NCBI GenBank assembly: GCA_036490175.1
Contig: DASXEJ010000008.1
Span: 57,879-121,878 of the forward strand
Direction: 5' to 3'
Source of the DNA: Pirellulales bacterium
Lineage (GTDB): Bacteria > Planctomycetota > Planctomycetia > Pirellulales > JACPPG01
DNA length: 64,000 nt
Positions 54,575-63,685 of the stretch are shown one piece after another. The notes beneath the pieces were generated by a model. That model had not been told where the DNA came from. It searched no databases and saw nothing but the letters and a program-made list of their open reading frames with translations. The stretch's first letter is position 1, and each line of letters begins with the position of its first letter. The position numbers and the translations under genes are program-made.

Positions 54575-55822
54575 TTAGAGTTCGGACAGTCGCCGAGTCA
54601 AAAACCGCCGCTCGAGGTCCTGACGCGTTAACGACAGTGCTCGCTCATACGAGCTCTTCGCGTCGGAGATTCTTCCGGATCGCCGGCACAACTCTGCTCG
54701 TGCCGCGTGGGAAAGGCGATAATCCACCAGGTCCCCGCGTTCCAAAATCGCATCGATCAGGACCAGGCCCGCTTCCGGACCGTCCCGCATCGCTATTGCG
54801 ACAGCCCGATTGAGTTCGACGACCGGCGAGGGATCGATGCGCAGCAGCACGGAGTACAGCACGACAATCTGATTCCAGTCCGTATGTGCGGCAGCGGCGG
54901 CCTCGGCATGGACTGCTGAAATGGCAGCTTGCAGGGTATAAGCACCGAATCTCCGCGATCGGAGTGCTTGTTCCACCAGAGAGATGCCCTCGGAGATCAT
55001 CTGACGGTTCCAATGGGAGCGGTCCTGGTCTTCGAGCAGAATAATTTCGCCCTCTAGCGAAACACGCGCTTCCCTGCGCGATTCGTGGAGCAGCATCATG
55101 GCTAACAGCCCTTTGACCTCTGGATCGGGAAGCAAATCGAGAACCAGCCGGCCCAGTCGAATCGCCTCGGCTGTCAAATCAACGCGTGTCAGCGACTCGC
55201 CCTGCGACGCCGCGTACCCTTCGTTGAACACCAGGTAGATGGCGGAAAGTACGGCGTCGAGCCGCTCGGGCAGGTCGCCTAGCGACGGTACGACGTAGGG
55301 GACGTCCGCCTCTCGAATCTTTGCCTTGCCGCGTACGATGCGCTGGGCCATTGTTGCTTTGGAAGTCAAGAATGCATGGGCGATCTCCTCGGTCGTCAGC
55401 CCGCAGACCTCGCGCAGCGTCAGGGGCACCTGCAACTGTGGATCAATCTCGGGATGACAACAGGTGAAGATCAGACGCAGCCGATCGTCTTCGATCTCCG
55501 TGGCTGCTCGGGCCGCATTCTCGCCCGCCAGATAGTCCAACCGCGAAGCAATCTCAGGCTGAAGTTCCTTCAACCGTCCTTGCCGACGAAGTGAATCGAT
55601 CGCCTTGAATTTTCCGGTAGAGACCAACCAAGCCCGCGGATTTGCCGGCATCCCTTCGTGTGGCCAGGTCTCGACCGCGGTTGCAAATGCTTCGTGCATG
55701 GCGTCATCCGCCAGATCGAAATCATTCAGCAATCGGACCAGCGAAGCAAAGACCCGACGAGACTCAGAGCGGTAAAGATCGTCGATCCGGTCGCGGATCG
55801 CTGCCGTGGCATCGTATTGCAT
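54575..55822 (-). CDS. ECF42-type RNA polymerase sigma factor with C-terminal extension
   Basis: A 415-residue protein. Sigma region 2 (about 10-80; NDFDLADDAMHEAFATAVETW) and region 4 (about 125-175; LTLREVCGLTTEEIAHAFL) are followed by a 230-residue extension with TPR-like helices, including YLVFNEGYAAS and LLAMMLLHESRREAR. That extension is the hallmark of the ECF42 group, which has no anti-sigma factor; none is found here. Known ECF42 factors act on DGPF genes next door. Both DGPF genes here carry a matching site; the sigma gene itself does not, as far as I can see. The inducing signal is unknown. Confidence 0.88.
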   Translation of the reverse strand: MQYDATAAIRDRIDDLYRSESRRVFASLVRLLNDFDLADDAMHEAFATAVETWPHEGMPANPRAWLVSTGKFKAIDSLRRQGRLKELQPEIASRLDYLAGENAARAATEIEDDRLRLIFTCCHPEIDPQLQVPLTLREVCGLTTEEIAHAFLTSKATMAQRIVRGKAKIREADVPYVVPSLGDLPERLDAVLSAIYLVFNEGYAASQGESLTRVDLTAEAIRLGRLVLDLLPDPEVKGLLAMMLLHESRREARVSLEGEIILLEDQDRSHWNRQMISEGISLVEQALRSRRFGAYTLQAAISAVHAEAAAAAHTDWNQIVVLYSVLLRIDPSPVVELNRAVAIAMRDGPEAGLVLIDAILERGDLVDYRLSHAARAELCRRSGRISDAKSSYERALSLTRQDLERRFLTRRLSEL

Positions 55823-56385
55823 GTCGATCGTTGCGCGCCCAGTGGCCAGCGTTGTCGAGCCCCACGGTTCCGAGAAGAATTCAACGCAGTCATTCTACTC
55901 GGAACTTGGAGTCCGTCGTGGGAGCAAACACCCCTAAAGAAGTCTAGAGCCAGTTGCCAGTTGAGTTTGCATCCAACGACGCAGTATGGTAGCGATGGAA
56001 GAGCACGCAGAGGTTTCTCGGCAAAAGCATACTCGTTTCCGCCCCTTGCGTAGTTACTGGCTGACGGTGTGTGTCGCCCTCACGATGTTTCGGAAAAACG
56101 TCTGGCGGCTGGCTGGTCGCTCGCCGGCTGAGGGTCACATTCTTGAACAAAACAGGCAGTGAGCCATGGCATCCATCGCGAGCCGCATCGACGACGTGCC
56201 AGTAAAGCGAGCATCAATGCGTTCCGAAGCTCTTGTGCAGGGGCCTGCTCGCACCTGTGGCAACTGAAATCCGGTTGCCGCTGATACGGCGTTCTGACGG
56301 CAAGTCTGACCACCGCACCGGCCAGAATACCGCCTGCCAAGGCGATTGTTGCATGTCGGTGTAGGTCATTACTACAATTGACTGC
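55823..56385. other. Divergent intergenic region between the sigma factor and PSD1 genes
   Basis: About 560 bases. A minus-strand frame of 115 codons, with a short hydrophobic stretch, ends at 56080 but has no clear ribosome binding site and overlaps the PSD1 start. No ECF42-type site was found upstream of the sigma factor gene. The promoters of both divergent genes should be here. Confidence 0.4.
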
Positions 56386-59300
56386 ATGCATAATTATCCT
56401 GCCGAGAAGCTTGCCTTGGCACTGCAAAGTTGCTTGCTGTTGACGTTGTTAATGGGTGGCGCCGTCGCGGCCGATGAAGTCCGCTTCAATCGTGACGTGC
56501 GACCGATCCTGTCGAACCGATGCTTTCGGTGCCACGGCCCCGACGAAGGCAATCGCCAGGCGGACCTGCGGCTCGATGTTCGCGAACATGCGCTTTTCGA
56601 TCGTGGAGACGGGGCAGCCATTGTGCCAGGCAAGCCACAGGAAAGCTTGCTGATTCAGCGTGTGACTACCCACGATGATGGCCTGCGCATGCCTCCGCCC
56701 GATCATGCGCCGCCGCTTGCGAAATCTGAAATTGAGACCCTCCAGCGCTGGATCGATCAAGGCGCGCAATATGACGGACATTGGTCGTTCCTGCCGATTG
56801 CCAATCCGCAGCCGCCGGCGCTTGCAGCCGGGGAAACGGCGCGTAACCCGATCGATCACTTTGTTTTCGCACGATTGCGAGAGCACGGGCTTAAGCCGTC
56901 GGTGGAAGCTGACAAACGGACTTTGCTGCGACGCGTGTTTTTAGACCTGACGGGCCTGCTGCCGACGCCCGAGGAGGCTGTCCAGTTCGAGCACGACTCC
57001 CGAAGTGACGCTTATGAAGCCGTCGTCGAGCAGCTGCTCAACAGTCCGCATTACGGCGAGCGGTGGGGACGCCATTGGCTGGACCAGGCCCGCTACGCTG
57101 ATTCGAACGGATACACGATCGATGCCGAGCGCGTCATGTGGCCTTATCGCGATTGGGTCATTCGTGCCTTGAATGCCGACATGCCGTTCGACCAGTTTAC
57201 GATCGAGCAGCTTGCGGGAGACCTGCTACCGAATGCGACCAGGGACCAACGCATTGCCTCGGGCTTTCACCGCAACACCCTCATCAACCAGGAAGGGGGT
57301 GTAGACCCTGAACAGTTTCGTGTGGAAACGGTCATCGATCGGGTTGCCACGACGGGCGCGGTGTGGCTGGGTTTAACCGTCGGTTGCGCGCAGTGTCATT
57401 CGCACAAATATGACCCGATCAGCCACCAGGAATTCTATCGGCTGTTCGCCTTCTTTAATAACTGCGCCGACATGAACAATGTGGGCCCGACGGCGGAGGT
57501 ACACGAAGGCGAGTTGTTCCTACCGGAGGACTTTGCCTCGGAACGCGCGGAACTGAATGACGCGATTTCGAGCGTCGAGCGATTGAGCGCCGAGTCCCGT
57601 ACGCGACGGACGGCGTGGGAGAAAAGTTTGGCAAATCGGGTGGGCGACGACGAAACCTCTAAGGCGGCGCAGTGGAATGTTCTTTCCATAAGTGCGGCCA
57701 AGGCCGAGGCGGCCAAGCTGACGACCCTGGACGACCAATCCGTGCTGGCGACGGCGGGCATTCCGCGCGAGATCTATGTCATCGACACGGCGCCGCTTGC
57801 CAAGGGTGCAAAGATCGGCTCGTTCCGATTGCGCTTCATCCCTCACGAGTCGCTGCCGAAGTCGGGCCCGGGACTGGCAACCAACGGCAACCTGGTATTG
57901 ACCGCCGTCGAGGCGTATCTCGGTGATGAGCGCCTACCGCTCGTCTCGGCCAGCGCCGACCACTCGCAGAAGGACTACTCCGTCGCATCGCTCATCGACG
58001 ACGAGCCCGGAACAGGGTGGGCCATTAATGTCCAGCCAGGTTCGACCGTGCAGATGAACGCCGAGCATACGGTTGTGCTTACCCTAGGGCGCGCGATCGA
58101 TGGGGGGGAACAGCCGCTACGGTTCGTGCTCAAGCACGAGTTGAACAATGATTACAACGTGGGGCGGGTACAGTTCTCTGTCTCCGAGGACATCGCCGAC
58201 CCGGTCTCCGATCCTACGTTTCTGGCCGCGCTTGCAATCGAAGAAGCGGACCGAAGCGCGGAGCAAAGGAAACTCATTAATCTCAAGTTCGATGCGGTGG
58301 ATCAACCACTGAAGGACGCTCGTAAGCGGCTCGACGAATTGCGCGTTCGCTTGCGATTGGGGCCGACGGTCAAGACGCTGGTGATGCAAGATGTGCCGGC
58401 TCCGCGGAACACATTTTTGCTGAAGCGGGGCGACTTCCTACAGCCGGATAAGGAACTTGGCCCGCTATCGGCGAATGTTCCGCAGGCCTTTCCAGAATTA
58501 GGGCCGCGCGGCGACGATCGGCCATTCGATCGCTTGGATTTGGCACGCTGGTTGGTGGCACGAAACCATCCGTTGACGGCGCGCGTCACCGTCAATCGAC
58601 TCTGGATGCACTACTTTGGTCGCGGTCTGGTCGAAACGGAAAACGATTTTGGATCCCAGGGCTCCGCGCCCACCCATGCCGAACTGCTTGATTGGCTGGC
58701 GTCGAACCTGATGGATCACGGTTGGTCGCTCAAGACGTTCCATCGCCTCGTTGTAACCTCAGCGACGTATCGTCAGGCCTCGCTCGCCCGCCCGGACGCG
58801 GCCGTGGTGGATCCGCTGAATCTACTCTTGGCTCGACAAAACCGTTTGCGACTCGACGCCGAAATCGTGCGCGATGTGGCTCTCTGCGCCGCGGGAAAAC
58901 TGGAACAAAAGGTAGGCGGACCAAGCGTCTTTCCGCCGCAGCCCGAGGGCGTATACGCCTTTACGCAGAATAAGAAGGTATGGCGCACCGGCACTGGCAA
59001 AGAGCGCTATCGACGCGGAATGTACACCATGTTTTATCGCAGTGCGCCGTACCCCGCGCTGGCCACTTTCGACTCGCCCGACTTTCAGTCGGTCTGCACA
59101 CGCCGGCAGCGATCGAATACGCCCCTGCAGGCCCTAACAATGGCCAATGACGTGGCCATGTACGAATTGGCGCAAGAGCTGGCAGCTCGAGCGCTCGCGC
59201 AACACCAGAGCGACGATCAGGCGGCCGAGGTCAAGCGGATCGATACGATTTTCCAGCGCGCTCTGAGCCGTCACCCGTCATCGGTCGAACTGCGATTGAT

Positions 59301-59412
59301 TCAGAACTCGTTCTTGCAAGCTTCGCCTGCGGAGCCGCCAGAAGAGTTGGATGCCTGGTCCGCCGTTTCCCGTGCGGTTATGAACACCGACGAATTTATC
59401 ACTCGCGAATGA
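56386..59412 (+). CDS. PSD1-type cytochrome c / DUF1549 / DUF1553 protein
   Basis: A 1008-residue secreted protein. After a signal peptide comes a cytochrome-like domain with a heme site (CFRCHG, about 45-50), then DUF1549 (about 150-360), which includes a second CxxCH in CAQCHSHKYDPI (about 335-346), a variable middle part, and DUF1553 (about 720-985) with LARWLVARNHPLTARV and a terminal AVMNTDEFI. This class is almost confined to planctomycetes and relatives, and its role is unknown; oxidative degradation of complex carbon outside the cytoplasm is one proposal. The DUF1501 gene follows 22 bases after its stop, a standard pair. Confidence 0.9.
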   Translation: MHNYPAEKLALALQSCLLLTLLMGGAVAADEVRFNRDVRPILSNRCFRCHGPDEGNRQADLRLDVREHALFDRGDGAAIVPGKPQESLLIQRVTTHDDGLRMPPPDHAPPLAKSEIETLQRWIDQGAQYDGHWSFLPIANPQPPALAAGETARNPIDHFVFARLREHGLKPSVEADKRTLLRRVFLDLTGLLPTPEEAVQFEHDSRSDAYEAVVEQLLNSPHYGERWGRHWLDQARYADSNGYTIDAERVMWPYRDWVIRALNADMPFDQFTIEQLAGDLLPNATRDQRIASGFHRNTLINQEGGVDPEQFRVETVIDRVATTGAVWLGLTVGCAQCHSHKYDPISHQEFYRLFAFFNNCADMNNVGPTAEVHEGELFLPEDFASERAELNDAISSVERLSAESRTRRTAWEKSLANRVGDDETSKAAQWNVLSISAAKAEAAKLTTLDDQSVLATAGIPREIYVIDTAPLAKGAKIGSFRLRFIPHESLPKSGPGLATNGNLVLTAVEAYLGDERLPLVSASADHSQKDYSVASLIDDEPGTGWAINVQPGSTVQMNAEHTVVLTLGRAIDGGEQPLRFVLKHELNNDYNVGRVQFSVSEDIADPVSDPTFLAALAIEEADRSAEQRKLINLKFDAVDQPLKDARKRLDELRVRLRLGPTVKTLVMQDVPAPRNTFLLKRGDFLQPDKELGPLSANVPQAFPELGPRGDDRPFDRLDLARWLVARNHPLTARVTVNRLWMHYFGRGLVETENDFGSQGSAPTHAELLDWLASNLMDHGWSLKTFHRLVVTSATYRQASLARPDAAVVDPLNLLLARQNRLRLDAEIVRDVALCAAGKLEQKVGGPSVFPPQPEGVYAFTQNKKVWRTGTGKERYRRGMYTMFYRSAPYPALATFDSPDFQSVCTRRQRSNTPLQALTMANDVAMYELAQELAARALAQHQSDDQAAEVKRIDTIFQRALSRHPSSVELRLIQNSFLQASPAEPPEELDAWSAVSRAVMNTDEFITRE

Positions 59413-59434
59413 AGGTGGATTGGGTTTTGCAACC

Positions 59435-60874
59435 ATGACCAACGAAATCCTGCAACAGGTGACACGGCGGCACTTCTTCAGTGATTGCCGGGTGGGTTTG
59501 GGCGCGCTGGCATTGGGCCAGTTTTTGGGCGACGGCCAGCGCCTGTCGGCGTCTGTGCCCGATGTACAAGGCGCGGTGACCAAAGCTCCGCATTTCCCAC
59601 CGCGCGCCAAAAGCGTGATTTACTTGTTCATGGCCGGCGCGCCGAGCCAGTTCGAGCTGTTCGATTACAAGCCCGAGTTGCAGCGACGCGATGGAGAAAC
59701 CGCGCCCGACTCGCTCTTTCCTAAGGACAAGAGCTTCGCATTCATCGGCAAAGGGGCTACGCTACTGGGCACGCGCCGTAAATTCGCCAAGCGAGGCGAG
59801 TGCGGCATGGAGATTAGCGAGTTATTACCGCACACCGCCGCGATGGCCGACGAACTCTGCTGGATCAAGGGAATGAAGACCGACGTCTTCAATCACGGCC
59901 CGGCGAAATTGTTCATGAATACTGGCTTTCAGGTTCCCGGCCGGCCAAGCTTCGGCTCGTGGGTGGTATACGGCATCGGCAGCGAGGCGGAAGACTTGCC
60001 CGGATTTGTCGTGTTGCAGTCCGGTCCCCGCGGGCCGCGCGCTGGCAATGCGCTGTGGTCCAGCGGTTTCTTGCCCACCAATCTGCAGGGCGTTCCTTTC
60101 CGCGGAACCGGCGATGCCATCCTGAATCTGCACACTCCGGCCGGGTTGAACAAGTCGCGGCAGCGCGAATTCGTCGATCTGACGGCGCAGCTCAATCAAG
60201 AGCGGCTGCGTATCACCGGAGACCCCGAGATTGCCACGCGCATTAGCGCCTACGAGATGGCGTTTCGCATGCAGACTAGCGCCCCTGAGCTGATGGACCT
60301 AGCCCAGGAGCCGGCGCACGTGCTGACGTCTTATGGCGCCGAGCCCGGCAAGAACTCGTTTGCGAACAATTGCCTGCTGGCCCGGCGGCTCGTCGAACGC
60401 GGGGTGCGCTTTGTGCAACTTTATCATACCGATTGGGACGACCACGGAGGCCCGAACGAGAATCTTGGCGAACCACTGGAACGCCGCTGTCGACAGGTCG
60501 ACCAATCTTGCGCCGCTCTGGTACAGGACTTGAAGTCGCGCGGCATGCTCGAAGACACGATCGTCATCTGGGGAGGCGAATTCGGTCGTACGCCGATGGG
60601 AGAGATTCGCGAAGGGATTCCCGGGCGCGACCACCACGTCGAAGCATTTACAATGTGGCTCGCCGGCGGCGGCTTCAAACCTGGACACATTCAAGGGGCC
60701 ACCGACGACCTGGGCTATTACACCGTCGATGGGCAAGTCCACGTGCACGACTTACACGCCACGCTGCTCAATCAACTGGGCTTCGACCATGAGCGGCTGA
60801 CGTTCCGCTTCCAGGGCCGCGACCACCGACTCACCGACGTGTTTGGAACTGTGCGGCGGGAGCTCTTGGCTTGA
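59435..60874 (+). CDS. DUF1501 protein, partner of the PSD1 protein
   Basis: From the ATG at 59435 the protein has 479 residues. A short Tat-like signal (VTRRHFFSDCRVGLGALALG) starts it, followed by the DUF1501 body: LFMAGAPSQFELFDYKPEL, HTAAMADELCWIKGM, VIWGGEFGRTPMGE and PGRDHHVEAFTMWLAGGG. It is the expected partner of the preceding PSD1 gene and should be exported with it. The catalytic chemistry is not established for the family. Confidence 0.9.
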   Translation: MTNEILQQVTRRHFFSDCRVGLGALALGQFLGDGQRLSASVPDVQGAVTKAPHFPPRAKSVIYLFMAGAPSQFELFDYKPELQRRDGETAPDSLFPKDKSFAFIGKGATLLGTRRKFAKRGECGMEISELLPHTAAMADELCWIKGMKTDVFNHGPAKLFMNTGFQVPGRPSFGSWVVYGIGSEAEDLPGFVVLQSGPRGPRAGNALWSSGFLPTNLQGVPFRGTGDAILNLHTPAGLNKSRQREFVDLTAQLNQERLRITGDPEIATRISAYEMAFRMQTSAPELMDLAQEPAHVLTSYGAEPGKNSFANNCLLARRLVERGVRFVQLYHTDWDDHGGPNENLGEPLERRCRQVDQSCAALVQDLKSRGMLEDTIVIWGGEFGRTPMGEIREGIPGRDHHVEAFTMWLAGGGFKPGHIQGATDDLGYYTVDGQVHVHDLHATLLNQLGFDHERLTFRFQGRDHRLTDVFGTVRRELLA

Positions 60875-60966
60875 AATCGGATGGTCCGCGCTAATACCAG
60901 TAGCCGGATAGCAAACGCCGAAAAAGCCAGGGGCATGTCGTCCCTTCCGGTCCTCGGCCCCTCTCG

Positions 60967-61185
60967 TCACCGCACATTGATGACCCGGTCTGTTAGGCCC
61001 TTCTCACCCAACACAATGTCGAGCGCGCTCGTGGCCGATCTTCTCCAGGATCTCCAGCTCGCAGGCGCATCAGGGTCGGGTCGTCGGGCAGTAGCTTGGC
61101 CGTGTTTGCTTGGCTGCACATGGCGGCGGTCTCCTCGCGGCGAGTGATGAAGTTGGCCTCGGCGGCCTGAGGTAGTGTCAGTTCG
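60967..61185 (-). pseudogene. Frameshifted remnant of an SPFH/band 7 (slipin-type) gene
   Basis: Three minus-strand frames, read in order, rebuild the end of a slipin: LPQAAEANFITRREETAAMC and SQANTAKLLPDDPTLMRLR, then ELEILEKIGHE, then DIVLGEKGLTDRVINVR and a stop at 60967. The pieces are joined by at least two frameshifts, one near 61064 and one near 61033. Slipins are membrane-associated scaffold proteins of the stomatin family. Only the C-terminal third survives, so this is a decayed copy. The bases from 61186 to 61462 hold nothing I can recognise. Confidence 0.7.
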
Positions 61186-61462
61186 GGGTTGCTTCCCTTG
61201 AGACGCCGTCACCGAACAATAAAACCAATCCCCTGACAAACGTTCGTTTTGCAAGGCGAATCTCGCGGACCGACGGATGAGCCTGTCCGTCTCATCGATG
61301 AGTAAAGTTCTCGGCACGTGATATCAGTCTCGTCAATGGGTCGTATTTCGGGAATGTCACGCACACATGAGTAAATGACACGAAACCGCCGTTTCCGCCT
61401 CGACGGTTGGACTGACGGGCATGGTCGAAGCGAATAGCACCGATGGATGACGGCACCGCCGG

Positions 61463-63685
61463 CTAGGCATTCTCAACTCTAACTCGGCGGCGAACGCAGA
61501 GAGCAAGTGCGACAAGGCCTGTAGAGCCCAGCATGAGTGTCGACGGCTCGGGCACGCCCGTGAGAGTGGCGTAGCCGTCCGAATATAGGTGGCTCGTATC
61601 CCAAGTGACTCCCGGCCGAGTTGTAATGTGATCGAAGTGCTGACCGGAGCTTAGTTGCCCGTTCCAGACGAAGAGTTGGAACTTCGTGCCCACCAGGGAA
61701 GCCGGGGCGACGCCGGGCGCGAATTCGAGATCAAGCGTGCCTGCCAATTGCGGGCTTACGCCAGGCGCGAGTTTCATCGTCGAATCCCAAGACGTTCCGT
61801 CGAACAGCATTTCCAGGCTGCTCAAGGTGGAGAACGACATCCCTTGTTCGACTGTGATCGCTACGCTCGGGGTGTTGCCACTCCCCGTGAAGTCATGAAT
61901 GACGAGCTGCTCGCCGGAGGCGAGTACCAGCGGCGTGATCGTGCCATCAGGCATGATCGTGTTGTGCATAGTGGCGGTACCGAACGTGGGACTGAATGAC
62001 GTTCCATTCGCAGCGCGAAAATCGGCATCCGCGAGGTTGGCCCCCGTAAACGAGTTGACGCCGAAAAAGCTCGCGCCGGCAAAGAAAGCCCCGGTCAGAT
62101 TTGCACCGGTCAGATCCACTTGATTGATCGTCGTGTAAGAGAGATTCGCGTTTGCCAAGGTCACATTGGTCATCGTTGCCGAGACGAATTTTGCCCCCGA
62201 CAGGTTTGCGTCCGTCATATTGGCGCCGCTAAGGTTGTCACCCGGCGTAAAGGCGCCAAAGCTCGCAAGTTGCAAATTCTGTCCAGCAAAGTTCCATCCG
62301 CTCATGTCCAAGGCATCGAGTCGCATCGCGCCGAGGTTGTGATTCTGATAACTGGCCGTGGAGTAGAGCTGCTGGCTGGTGAGGCCGGTCACGCTGGAAA
62401 AGTCGGCGCCGTTGACGTTTTGCGAAGCGAAGCTCCAGCCGGTCACGTCGAGTCCTGACAAGCCGACCCCGGCAAGATTCCCGTTTTGATAATTGGCCGT
62501 GGAGTACAGTTGCTGGCTCGTCAGTTTCGAGTAGCCGAAGTTCGCGGCTGAGATACTTGCGCCCGTGAAGTTCGCGCCGACAACGGGACAGTAGAAGAAT
62601 TGGTCGTTGGAAAGATTGGCACCGCTGAAATTCGTCCCCAAGGCCGACCGGGCATCGGTGCCAGCGCCAGCATCAGACAGATTGGCATTGGTGAAATCGG
62701 CGCCGTCGATGGTCGAAATGTAGACCGATGCGTTGGAAAGATTCTGGCCGGCGAAATTCCAACCGGTGAGATTCAGATTTTGCAAGGCGACGTGCGAGAG
62801 ATCGTGATTCTGATAGCTGGCCGTCGAATCGATTTGCTGCTCTGTGAGTCCTACGTTGCCCGAAAAGTATACGTTGTTGATGGTTGCACCGTTGAAAATG
62901 GTGCCCGTGACGGTGGCGTTGGTCAAATCGACGTTGGACATGTGCTGCCCGGCGAAGTTCCAGCTGGCTAGATTGTCGCCTGCGAGGCCGACGCTCAGCG
63001 ACTTGTTCTGATAATCGGCTGTTGAGTAGAGTTGGTTGCTGGTCAAATTCGTTTGATTGAAGACGGTATTGGCGATGCTTGCGCCGCTGAAAATGGCGCC
63101 TGTTAAATTGGCGCCGTCGAATCGGGTCAGAAAGAGATTGGCGTTGCTGAAATCGGCGCTCGTGGCGTTCACATTCTTAAAGTTGTCTGAGGATATGATC
63201 GTGCCGCGCAGCACTGCATTTGTCAGGTTCTGGCCACTGAAGAAGAAGTTCGTCAGATCGTTATTGCTAAGAATGACACCAGTTAGGTCTTTGTTCTTGT
63301 AGCTCGCCGTGGAATAGAACTGTGACTGAAGCAGCCCTGCTGCGCCTGCGAAGTTTGCGTACGTGATCGTAGCCCCACTGAGATTCGCGCCTTGCAGGTT
63401 AGCGAGACGGAAGTCGGCGTTGTCGAGCCAACTCCCGTTGAAGTTGTCGCCCGTCAGGTCAACACCGCCGGCTCCCTTATTGCTAAAGTCTCCATAGCGT
63501 AGATTGTGTCCGGAAGTGTTCCATCCCGACAGGTCGATGCCCGGGAAAAGTGTAATCCCTTGCGTGCCGGGGATTGGCTGGCCTGTGCTGATATCGTCAA
63601 TATCGGCCCATACAGGCGATATTCCGTCAAATCGGGCACCCAACGCAAGAGCCAACGCGACGACGAGCATGATGCGCAATCTCAT
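61463..63685 (-). CDS. Secreted pentapeptide-repeat protein with PEP-CTERM sorting signal
   Basis: The ATG at 63685 follows a perfect AAGGAGG and starts a signal peptide (MRLRIMLVVALALALGARF); 740 residues. The middle 500 residues are pentapeptide repeats of the A(N/D)LxG type, which fold into a right-handed beta helix. A larger unit, starting QxYSTAxYQN and ending WNFAGQNL, recurs five times. The tail has VPEPSTL, a hydrophobic stretch and RRRVRVE, the PEP-CTERM signal that an exosortase cuts. No exosortase gene is in the window. The protein is likely exposed at or beyond the outer membrane. Confidence 0.9.
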   Translation of the reverse strand: MRLRIMLVVALALALGARFDGISPVWADIDDISTGQPIPGTQGITLFPGIDLSGWNTSGHNLRYGDFSNKGAGGVDLTGDNFNGSWLDNADFRLANLQGANLSGATITYANFAGAAGLLQSQFYSTASYKNKDLTGVILSNNDLTNFFFSGQNLTNAVLRGTIISSDNFKNVNATSADFSNANLFLTRFDGANLTGAIFSGASIANTVFNQTNLTSNQLYSTADYQNKSLSVGLAGDNLASWNFAGQHMSNVDLTNATVTGTIFNGATINNVYFSGNVGLTEQQIDSTASYQNHDLSHVALQNLNLTGWNFAGQNLSNASVYISTIDGADFTNANLSDAGAGTDARSALGTNFSGANLSNDQFFYCPVVGANFTGASISAANFGYSKLTSQQLYSTANYQNGNLAGVGLSGLDVTGWSFASQNVNGADFSSVTGLTSQQLYSTASYQNHNLGAMRLDALDMSGWNFAGQNLQLASFGAFTPGDNLSGANMTDANLSGAKFVSATMTNVTLANANLSYTTINQVDLTGANLTGAFFAGASFFGVNSFTGANLADADFRAANGTSFSPTFGTATMHNTIMPDGTITPLVLASGEQLVIHDFTGSGNTPSVAITVEQGMSFSTLSSLEMLFDGTSWDSTMKLAPGVSPQLAGTLDLEFAPGVAPASLVGTKFQLFVWNGQLSSGQHFDHITTRPGVTWDTSHLYSDGYATLTGVPEPSTLMLGSTGLVALALCVRRRVRVENA

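Noticed and set aside
56080..56427. A 115-codon minus-strand frame with a short hydrophobic stretch
   Set aside because: It overlaps the start of the PSD1 gene and has no supporting signal.
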